Both the position numbers and the translations under genes were made by a program. From Strongylocentrotus droebachiensis (Eukaryota > Echinodermata > Echinoidea > Camarodonta > Strongylocentrotidae): DNA of 64,000 nucleotides. The notes under the pieces were generated by a model. The model saw only the letters and a program-made list of their open reading frames with translations, did no database searches and had not been told where the DNA came from. Numbering within the stretch: position 1 is the first letter of the stretch; each line of letters begins with the position of its first letter. The DNA lies in contig JAVYIG010001049.1 in assembly GCA_035222895.1 (NCBI GenBank), positions 331,658-395,657 of the forward strand, read 5' to 3'. Positions 34,641 through 45,800 of the stretch are shown one piece after another.

Positions 34641-35225
34641 TGAGGTGTGGGGTGATAACCCTAAGCATCTGAATCGTAGACTTGAGTAAAAAAAAATTAA
34701 TGAAACAGTTGTAGAATAAAATTAAAATAACAAATTATGTGGAAAAATGCATGACTACTTGAAAATAGTTCAACATAATAGAATTGTGAGATCAGTATGG
34801 ATTTTATTATACTATACGTTGCATTATTGACATTTAATTACTAAGGGCCTACATGATAACGTATAACCGCGTTACAAATTGTCACGCATTCTTATGAATT
34901 TATATTACAATACATGAATGAGGATGAAATAATTCATCACGGTTAAATTCAACATTAGATTCCACGATATACAGTTAGTCACGTGTGAAATAAAATAGAC
35001 CTACATGTAAATAAAGGACGTACGTCATTTTTTATAATCTAATCAATGTAAACAAAATATGAAGTTTTTAGTAAACGATATTTGGCGTTTTAACAATTTA
35101 CCACTCACACTGAACTATCTGAAATGAATCAACACAACTTCTTATACTAATACTCCACAACAAAAACATCACCAGCAAAACAATAACTACACAACAACAA
35201 CTATTACTACTACTTCTACTACTTT

Positions 35226-35263
<38 letters not shown>

Positions 35264-36357
35264 CTACTACTACAACTACTACTACTACTCCTATTACTAG
35301 TGATAAATTGGGCTTTTCTCAGAATGCAAAATGTCTCGGTGCACATTTACCATGCATAAGCAAAAATACATTTCGAATATTAAGCTTCATGCTTCGTGAA
35401 TTAACTTTATAATGTTTTTGCATCGAATTTAATAGTGTACAATCATTAGTTGAACTTGTAGAAAAAACATCTGCTTGGATATTTGACATTCCTATACATT
35501 TATACTTAGTCAGTCATGAATAACTTGCGTTGCAAAGACACTCCTTTGTATGGGCACACACCATTTGTCTACGTTATTTACAAATTATCTACAGTTAAAA
35601 GTAAAAACTCATATATATTACACAAGACAGTTTCCCTGTCCAAATCAAACCGTTAAATACAAACACACCTTTTACGTAACACATGCAAGAGTTCATACAT
35701 AAGATATTTTGGATTAAAAAGAATACAGCGTTATATTTGTGAAAGAAATGTTGTCCTCATCTTCCCCCATGTACAAGGGCAATGAAGAGTACACGACCTG
35801 TTAAATTTCCTTTAATTTCTGGTTCTTAGAACAGTTTACTGTAACACTCTTGTGTTTTTGTGAAATAAAATTACAACTGATACTAAAATCATCGTCAATT
35901 TGCACATCTGAATGCTAAAATCGTTTCTTAGTTTACAATCCAAATATTTGTTTGTTTGTTCTGTGTGTACATTCATTTTATTGTTCATTATTCAATTTCT
36001 TTCCGTTACATTCTTTGTTATATACATTTGCTTTTGAGACCGCCAATTACTGCCATTGCATATGTTTTCTGTTTATAATTATAACATATCTTTGTATATG
36101 ACTACATCTGAATGATTTATTCAAAAGAAGCCTGCTGGCTCTGAAAAGACCATGCTGTTTAAAAATAAAACGTAATAAATAAATCATAAGAGACGAATGA
36201 TTCTAATAAGATAGACATAATTTTGAGCAATGCTCATTGCACACGAGGCGGTGTTGACATTGCATTAATACCTCTGATTTAGGTGATTCAGTTAGGACTA
36301 TGACGCCCTCAATTCGAAGAAAGGTTTGCACCATTCAATTTGCACCCAAAAATGTGT
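34641..36357. other. Intergenic; ACT triplet repeat
   Basis: A (TAC/ACT)n run at about 35195-35295; otherwise AT-rich. No gene. The Ser-rich minus frame across the triplet run is an artefact. Confidence 0.5.
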
Positions 36358-36560
36358 AATAATAATAATAATAATAATAGCCAGTTCTTATATAGCGCTT
36401 TTCAGGACCGAAGACCCTCTCAAAGCGCTTTACAGATATATATATATATATTATTACCCTCGCAAGGTGCGTCAATGCCTACGCCAATTGCTGACGCAGT
36501 CATACGCTAGGTAAAGTCCGCCTCATGTGCACTGAGCTCCAATGCAATTATGATAATTAG
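36356..36560 (+). repeat. Dispersed GCGCTTTTCAGGACC repeat, plus
   Basis: An AAT run followed by AGTTCTTATATAGCGCTTTT, CAGGACCGAAGACCC and AAAGCGCTTTACAG; related to 4925-5175 in the opposite orientation. A second TATATAGCGC is at 36569. Confidence 0.6.
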
Positions 36561-37450
36561 ATCAATTTATATAGCGCAGCCACTAACTACACAAATAATT
36601 TGAACGATAACGTATGATCCATTCTAAAAGTAGCAATCTAAATAAATCTTAGGAAGACGATATAGTATTTACAGTTGAATAACAAGGCAGGCATCATTGT
36701 TGCAGTTATTAAGATTAAAGAAGACCTGGTATTCTCGAATGTCACGTGACTATAGCGTGAATAAATATCTGCCCTAACCCTGATCAGCTATCTAGTGTTG
36801 GTCTTTCATCCGTCCATGACATTGAACACTCTGATGGATTCTAATTTTGGTAGGCAACCATTGACAACCAAATTATCATTCTATCCGATTCCCTTCACAA
36901 TGACAGCTAACATCGATTCATCACCTTATTTACAGACGTCCCAACTCTGAAGGTTTGTCAAGTGTCCATGATTAACTAAACAGGTTCTTCTTCCATGAAA
37001 ACACATTTTAATTTCATTATATACATGTATATGTTTAAATGCCCCTATCAGGGATTTGGAAGCCATCAGTAACTTAACTCAAACTTTATCTGTAGAAGCA
37101 ACTTTATGAAAGTTTGTGCCAAATCTAAAATCAACAGTCTCTGGTTTTCTATCTATAAGGGAAATTTGAGGCCCCCATTTTTCCCAGAAATGTTTTGAAT
37201 GAAACACTGCCAGTTGCAAAATTCAAATTAGAACAGAAATTACTATTTCTTTTTACATAATGAATGTTTTGCCACCATACGTTCAGAAAAAAATTAACAA
37301 CATTTTGACCCTTTTACAATAAAAAATAAATAAATAAAGTGTAAATCCATCAAGAATCCTGAAAGTAACATTACAAAGGGAATTCAAAATCATGATACCC
37401 TAAATGAAAGAAAAAGAGCCACAACACCAATGCAAAGAATACCCATCGAG
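36561..37450. other. Intergenic, no gene seen
   Basis: AT-rich; nothing recognised. Confidence 0.35.
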
Positions 37451-37452
37451 GA

Positions 37453-37625
37453 GGCGCGATAGCTCAGTCGGTAGAGCAGTAGTCTCGTAATCCGGTGACC
37501 CAGGTTCGAAACCAAGTCGATGCGCTATAGTGCCCTTTGGTAAGGCATTCATCCTCATTACCAGGTCCCTCTGAGAGGACTTAAAGCCGTCGGTCTTCTG
37601 GTTGCCTACTAACAGGCATTTATTG
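37453..37625 (+). mobile_element. tRNA-derived SINE
   Basis: The head has a pol III A box TAGCTCAGTCGG (37460-37471) and a B box GGTTCGAAACC (37503-37513), separated by 31 bases as in tRNA genes. The acceptor and anticodon stems do not pair well, so it is not a working tRNA. The tail CGATGCGCTATAGTGCCC, AAGGCATTCATCCTCATTAC recurs, diverged, in both arms of the foldback at 48491-49305. Confidence 0.75.
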
Positions 37626-38654
37626 CTTTCTTAGCTGTCAGGTAAAATAACCAACACTATCACCACTATCCCCATCCATATAATATTGAATAGATATCAA
37701 CGTGATTCATTGGTGAGTAACTCGATTGCATGACAGTTGTATTTGTAATACCCAAAGTCTGGTTTTCAAATTAAACGTATTATATGATATGCCTATAATG
37801 ATGTGTTTTATGTACTCTTTAGAGTTCCTGTTGGCTAGTACAGATCGTCTAATCCCTCTGATTCGTCAGATCGAGTATGGTTTCAACTGCTTGATTTAAT
37901 ACTCAATATCAATCAGGAAAATATTTACTAAAGCGAATGAGAAAGAGAGGGAGAGAGAGAGAGATACTATAATATACAGAAGCGGAGCTACATCGAAATA
38001 ATCACAAATACATTTCAGTTAACAGAGGACAAAGGAGAGATATTGAATATTACACAGCTTTACGTCAAACAGCACCACTTGAACTAACATGTTATCTATT
38101 ACGTAGAAAACATAATAGTACAACAATGCGAAAATCAATTAAATACATAGATCTACATGTGAATGTGAATAAAAAGAATAAATACCTTTACTTTATCACT
38201 TCTAGAATCCGGCCTATATTTTTCAAATAGGCACATTGAAATATTCATGATTACCCATTTCCAATAGAATATTATTTTTATGTACACGCCTTAATTTGTC
38301 GACTCTTTGTTAAATTTTGCACGGATTGGTTCATGTGAGATCATGAGTGGTACATAATGTCAGCTCGTATCATTATCGATAAACACACAAACACAAATAT
38401 AAGCATAAGAAAAACAAAATATTTCTGTATGTCAATAGCATTTTTTTCTTCCTGTGAAACAATTCTTCAACCCCCCCCCCTCTCTCTCTCTCTCTCCCGA
38501 GACTGGATATAAGTTCATGTTTGTATTAATGTTTAAGATATTTTTGTTTTCTATTTCTGTTTATCAAAATACAAGCAGGGCGTTTTGAGCAGACCTCGCG
38601 TCTGAATGAATATCAGAAACGACTGGCATTAGGAAAGGAGCACGCGTGCTAGTC
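37626..38654. other. Intergenic; GA and CT repeats
   Basis: A GA run at about 37945-37964 and a C run plus CT repeats at 38470-38497. No gene. Confidence 0.4.
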
Positions 38655-38760
38655 CAGGCGCGGATCCAGGATTTCTTAGGGGGGGGGGGCCCAACTTTTT
38701 TTTTTTTTTGAAGTCCCAAAAAAAATCGCAACGACTCAGCCAGCCGAAAAGTCGCTCAGT

Positions 38761-38810
<50 letters not shown>

Positions 38811-39098
38811 AAGCGGACACGTTTTTTTTTTTTTTGAAGTCCCAAAAAAAAATCGCAACGACTCAGCCAGCCGAAAAGTCGCTCATTGGGGGGGGGGGGG
38901 GGGGGGGGTAGTGAGCACATTTTTTTTTTTTTTTGGTCCTCTAAAATTTTTAATTTGCACCCCCCCCCCCCCCCTTGAGCGCCAGGGGGGGGGGGGGCCC
39001 AACCCCCAAAAAAGGTAAAAATCGCGTGATTTTACATGATTTTTTTCTCAAGGGGGGGGGCCCGGGCCCCCCGGGCCCCCCCCCTGGATCCGCCACTG
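38655..39098. mobile_element. hAT-like MITE with 8-bp TSD and 49-G tract
   Basis: The left end CAGGCGCGGATCCAGG and the right end CCTGGATCCGCCACTG are flanked by a perfect 8-bp duplication TGCTAGTC (38647-38654 and 39099-39106). The interior has two direct copies of GAAGTCCCAAAAAAA..CGCAACGACTCAGCCAGCCG, each ending in a G run; the first run is exactly 49 G (38761-38809). C and G runs fill the rest. Same family as 11218-13228, without the satellites. Confidence 0.9.
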
Positions 39099-39354
39099 TG
39101 CTAGTCTCCCACTAAGTACAACACTAGATCTGGTTTGCGCTTCATTCTAGTCAGCCAGTAAGTAGTTAAAGTTAACAAAAGAGGAAGGCGGCTTTTTTGC
39201 AAAACCTCCCTGAGGTGAAAAATACCTCTGATCGTGCGTACGATACACAAGCATTGATTATTGCAGAGGGTTTCAGAGACATGCAATCATACATGAATGT
39301 TATACAGTCATTAATGGCTATGCAAGTCTATAAGTTAAAGTTCTAAGGACTTAC

Positions 39355-39456
39355 CCACGTGGTTTGCCGTGCTCGACCTCCACCTCCATGGCGTGGTCTT
39401 CATTGCACGCAGTGGTGACATCATTCACGCTCAAATCTGTCCCGCATCTTACGAAT
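39355..39456 (-). CDS. NLR gene tail exon
   Basis: 102 bp between acceptor TTGGTAG and donor GGGTAAGT. It receives phase 2 from the preceding LRR exon and ends in phase 2, encoding about 34 residues (FVRCGTDLSVNDVTTACNED, then an acidic stretch EVEVEHGKPRG). No domain recognised. The splice sites and phase fit are the evidence; transcription is not shown. Confidence 0.55.
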
Positions 39457-39767
39457 CTACCAATATAAAAACAGACGGAATACAGTATCATCTATGTAAA
39501 ATAATTAGGGATGGGGGCTTGTTACAGGAGTTAACATTGTTTGTAATATAGCTGTTCATAATGATGTTACTTTTCATCTTATTTGTTTTATCATGTAGAC
39601 CACTCAATTAGTCGAACAACTTTAATGCATGGTACAGATGAGCAGAGCTATATTCATCCTTAATATTTAGGCCTACTCATGTTGGTATTGGTGTTTTGTC
39701 ATCTTTAAATTCAAATACATTATAATCATAATAAATCAAACATTGAACGAGAGAGAGAAAGAGAGAT

Positions 39768-39809
<42 letters not shown>

Positions 39810-42800
39810 GGAGGGAGAAAAGGGGAGACACACTCTATTCAATTCAAAGAAACGTGTAGTTTTTTTTCCATTTCTAGATGGGGAATGGAGAATTATTGAA
39901 AAGAAGAAAAGTGTCAAAGTGCTCTTTGAAAAAAAGCACATTGTGTTTTACCTGATAGTCTTCAGATGTTTGAGGTTGTGAGGTGATTTGAAAGCTTGTA
40001 AGATTAGTTCCATCTTACTGTTGCCAATGTCAAGATCGCTGAATGTCACCTTGACAAGCTGAGGAGAGATATTCAGGAGGGCATTGGGTAGTGAAGTGGG
40101 CTCCGCGCGGAAACCAACCGGTTGATCTGCATACTCATGTGTTTGTATGGTGAGTTCTGTTGATCCTGGTAGATGGATCCTCTGGATGACGTCATAGCTG
40201 ATTGAGTTGTGTACCTGTATAGTGACCCTCTTCACATTGTCAAACATCGAACCCCAATCCTGCCATCTTCGTAGTGTCCTATCATCTACTGTCAGCTCAG
40301 TCAAGGTGGGGCTCGTGCTACCACTCTGGTAGTGATCATGTACACAACAAAAATAATTAAAGTGCAATAACAAATGTAGTAGGTTCGAATGTTGGTAGAT
40401 ATATTATTGCGTTCCTAGGTTTCATGAAAAAAGCGACAAAAAACATGAAAATGTATTTTGATAGCCTCATGGGTATTGTATAATATAAACAAGGATTATA
40501 AAAAGACATGATCCGAGCAAATGAGAGAAGGCTTTATATGCAAATGCAAGTATAAGTTACAAGTTATAAGAATTGTGCTTTTCTTTTATACAATACAATT
40601 GTACATGTATATCATTCGTTATTTACCAATATAAATATGTTAAAGGCAAGTACCGTTTATTGATTCAATAAAACGAAGCCCAGTCTAATTTAGTATATGT
40701 TAGGATGAACACCTACTAAATAATTTCAAATCAGTCCAATGCAAGTATTCCGTGCTTCGTATAAACAATATTCAAATACAATGCAACTGGCATAAATGTA
40801 TTAGAGTTTGAAATAGTAATATTGAAAGTGATTAAAAACTATATAATTTTATATCACAAGTACATTTAAACCGTTATCGATGTAGTGTAGTGTAATATAG
40901 TGTGAATTAATAATATTACTTGAATTGTGATGTATAGTGGGCCGTTTTAGAATGTCCGATGTAAAACTTTACTGCAGAATTAATAGATATTTAATATTAA
41001 ACGTGACTACGGGTACAAATATACCACCATAAAATTGAGCTTTTGAAGCAATGTTTGGTCTTAACAGATTATTATTGTTATGTGTTATAATGCATAGGCC
41101 TATCGGGAGGAAGGCGGGCGAATTGTCAAATTTCGTTAGACTATACAGAATAGAGTACACTTCCAGTATAACAAAACATGTAGTGATTTGCTTAGATCCC
41201 TACAATATATAATCAAATCAATACCTTTGCGGATGCTGCCATCGATGACAATGTTGAGTAGAAGTCATTGTGATACTCTCCGTTAAGTGTCAGGTCCTTC
41301 AGATGAGGCATCTTACAAATAAACTGAGCGCAATCACGTGATTGAGAAGGCCGTTCACTGAGATGCAGAAATAATCTAAGAGTCTCAATCTGTAATGATA
41401 GCAACATTATGTTAAACGAATACTAATAACGACCCAATAAACTATATTCAAGAATAAACAGTATGTTTGAATTATATTAGCATCGTTGCCACAATAAAAA
41501 ACTCTTAACACAATCACATTTTTTGGTAAAGATGCACAAGTCTTGATACCTGAATTTAGCAGGAATTTCAATAGTTCCTGGATTCTTTTGAGACCGATAT
41601 AATGGTGTTTCTTCATTACTGATCGGTAATGTAAGAGGGGATCAATACGTTTTTGATTGATCCGAACGGGACTGGGGCATGACGGTTACAAACATTATAT
41701 TATTTTAATTTCTAGATCTTATTGACCTGTAGACAGACGGAGTAGTGGGTAATATGAATGATAGACGTGGCTCATGATCTTAAGTCTTACAGAACAAAAG
41801 AGAATTGTCATATGAAATGAAAAATATGGTATATATTAATCGGTATCAATCTAATAATCTTCAGTATGTTTTTGTATTATGACAACAAGTTTTTTCGCTT
41901 CCACATCCATAAATATTTAACTTTTCCTACCTTCTTCCTCTCAACTGTGTACCAATTGCAAGAGTAAAATCGTCCTCTTGAGTTTGACTATACAGAAAAG
42001 GGTACACTTCGGGTATAACAAATATGAAGTGAATTTCTTAGATTCCTAACATATATGATCAAATCAATACCTTTGCTGATGATGCCATCGCCGATGATGT
42101 TGAGTAGAAGTCATCGTGATAGTGACCGTAGAGTGTCAGGTTCTTCAGATGAGGCATCTTACAGATTAGCTGAGCGAGATCACGTGATGCATCGGGACGT
42201 TTAGTGAGAATAGAGCTGATGTCCAGAGTCTCAATCTGTTGTAATAGTACGACATCATGTTAGATAAACAATGGCTAACATTACTATACTGTATTATATC
42301 TAACATTATATGATGATACAGTCGCCACCCTCATTCACTTTAATACGAAAGCAACACGTTACTGTTATTTTTTTGTTATAAAGATATTACTTTGAAAATC
42401 ATATTCAATAATAACGTAACAAAAATGTGTGAAAAATTGACTCAGAACATTTGACAGTTTCCGAAGGGAAACGTAATCATAACAACTGGAAAGAAATCAT
42501 TTGATTTTTTATTGTGTAGGTTTTTGAACTCATATATTTGTTATCATCAGCAATTTTAATTAAAATTGCCGTCACTCCATCATCACTTCTATAGAGGGCG
42601 GGGGGTCTGAAGCCCTAATCTGATATAATTGTAATATTATGTTTAATAAAACAATTGCTGACATTACACGACTTAAACATATTTCTGAACATTACATCTT
42701 CATACAGTTGCCATCCTCATTCATTTACAAAGGGATAGAAGAGACGAAGAGATTTGATTTTTAATTTGTGTAGGTTTTCAAATTAAAATATTTAGTCTCA

Positions 42801-45800
42801 TCAGCATTCACAATTAAAATGGACGTCTCTCCAGCAGCATTCCCGTAGCATTCCAAATTGTCAAATGAAATGAAAAATATGTTAAATATTAATCCTTATC
42901 AATCTGATAATCTTCAGTATGTTTGTGTATTATGGCAGAAAGTTCATTTTTCGCTTCCACGTCCATAAACATTTAACTTTTCCTACCTGCTTCCTCTCAA
43001 CTGTGTACCAATTGCAATAGTAAACTAGTCCACTTCCGTGTGACTATACAGAAAAGGGTACACTTCAAGTATAACAAATATGAAGTGGATTTCTGAGATT
43101 CCTAACATATATGACCAAACCAATACCTTTGCTGATGATGCCATCGCCGATGATGTTGAGTAGAAGTCATCGTGATACTGACCGCGGAGTGTCATGATCA
43201 TCGGACGAGGCATCTTACAGATGAACTGAGCGAGGTCACGTGATGCATTGGGGCGTTCACTGAGATCACCAGAGTGGATGACCAGAGTCTCAATCTGTTG
43301 TAATAGTACGACATCATGTTAGATAAACAATTGCTGACATTAATATACTGTATTATATCTAGCATTACATGATGATACAGTCGCCACCCTCATTCACGCA
43401 CAAAGGCAATTCGTTACTCGTACAATTTTGTTGATAGAGATATTACTTTGACAAATATTTTATAACAATGTATCACAAATGTGTGAAAATAGACTCAGAA
43501 TATTCGGCAGTTTCCAATGGAAAACACAATCACAACAACCTGAACGAACAGATTCGATTTTTCATTGTGTAGGTTTTGATTCATATATTTTGTATCATGA
43601 GCAATTTTTAATTAAAATAGCCGTCACCTCATCAGCACTTCCATAGGGGGGGGGGGGGGGGGGGTCCGCATATTGAGTGGTCAAAATCCCAATCTGATAT
43701 GATTGTTACATTATGTTGGATAAACAATTGCTGACATTACTCGACTTGAACATATTTTTACATTTTACATATTGATACTGTTGCCATCCTCATTCATTTA
43801 TAAAGTAAAACGTCATTCTGACAATTGATTGAAAAAGTGATTTGAAAATCTTATTTTACATATTATGAAAGTGTGATAACAAATAAACATGGATCACTTT
43901 GCAGTTTCCAAAGAGATAGAAGAGACGAAAGTATACATTTTTTCATTTTTGTAGGTTTTTAAATTAAAATATTTAGTCTCATCGGCATTCACGATTTGAA
44001 TGACGTCTCTCCATTAGCATTCTCGTAGCATACCTTATTGTCATATGGGATCAAAAGTATGGTATATAATATATTATTCACCATCAATGTTAAAGGTAAG
44101 GACCAGTATTGGAAACGCCCCAATTTCAAAAAATGAAATGGAAGCTCTTATTACCAATCATGTAAAAGAATATGTTTTGACTAATACATGATGATAACAA
44201 ATTTGCCGGGAAACCGCCTACTAATTGATATATTTGGTAAATTAGTTTATCTATTGGACTGTGAGAGATAAACGCACGTGTCGTGCACGTGTCCGTAGTC
44301 CCATATACATCTTTCTGTGTACAGTGCTTGTAGACGGGGCCAAATTTCTTATCATTTTGATGATTCCAGAACCTTGCAGTACACACCAATACTTATATGC
44401 TAGATGATCAACCTTTTCTGATCGATTCCACAACGTTTCTTTCACAATGCAATCGCATGACCATAATTGGTCTTTATCTTTGAAATCTTCGGTCTGTTTT
44501 TGTATTATGACAGAAATTTCACTTTTCACTTCCACGTCCATAAACAGTTAACTTTTCTTACCTGCTTCCTCTCAGCGGTATACTAATTGGGAGAGTGAAA
44601 ATTGTACACTTGCGTTTGACAATATAGAAAAGGGTACACTTCAGGTATAACAAATATGTAGTGGATTTTCTTAGAGTCCTAAAATATTTGAGCAATCCGA
44701 TACCTTTGCAGATGATGCCATCGCCGATGATGTTGAGTAGAAGTCATCGTGATAGTAACCATTGAGTGTCAGGTTCTTCAGATGAGGCATCTTACAGATG
44801 AACTGAGCGAGATCACGTGATGCATTGGGACGTTTACTAAGACCAGAGCGTATGTCCAGAATCTCAACCTGTTGTAATAGTACGACATCATACTGTTACT
44901 TTGTATACTTTGATTTTTTATATTGGGAAATATATTGAATTGAATTGAACTTCCGTGTGACTATTATAGAAAAGAGTTTACTTCCAGTATGACAAATATG
45001 AAGTGATTTTTTATACAGTCCTAAAATATATGACCGAACCAATACCTTTGCTGATGATGCCATCACCGATGACGTTGAGTAGAAGGCATCGTGATACTGA
45101 CCGTCGAATGTCAGGTCCTTCAGATGAGGCATCTTACAGATGAACTGAGCGAGATCACGTGATGCATCGGAACGTTTACTGATATCAACAGAGCGGATGT
45201 TTAGAGTCTCAATCTGTTATAATAGTACGACATCATGTTGGATAAACAATTGCTGACATTACTATATTGAATTATATCTTACATTACATGATGATACAGT
45301 CGTCACCCTCATTCACTTACAAAAGCAATACGTTACTTTTACAAATTATTTGATAGAGTTATTACTTTGAAGAAAAAAAATTCTTCATAAAAACTTGCTT
45401 CCTATCAATGGTATACTAAATGGGAGAGTGGATTCGTACACTTGCGTTTGACAATATAGAAATGGGTACACTTCAAGTATAACAAATATGTAGTGATTGT
45501 ATTAGAGTCCTAAAATTTATGACAGAACTAATACCTCTGCGGATGATGCCATCGCTGATAATGTTGAGTAGAAGTCATTGTGACAGGAACCCAAGAATGT
45601 CAGGTTCTTCAGATGAGGCATCTTACAGATGAACTGAGCGAGATCACGTGATGCATTGGGACATTCCATGAGATCACCAGAGCGGATGTCCAGAGTCTCA
45701 ATCTGTTGTAATAATACGACATGATGTTGGATAAACAATTGCTGACATTAATATACTGAATTATATCTAACATTACATGATGATACAGTCGCCAACCTCA

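Noticed and set aside
35098..35346. Serine-rich minus frame
   Set aside because: It is a translation of an ACT triplet microsatellite.
37453..37525. A true tRNA gene
   Set aside because: A and B boxes are present, but acceptor and T stems pair poorly and the sequence runs on into a SINE tail repeated elsewhere.
39101..39286. Minus frame as the final NLR exon
   Set aside because: It has no acceptor in phase 2 next to it that I could find and no link to the preceding donor; left uncalled.
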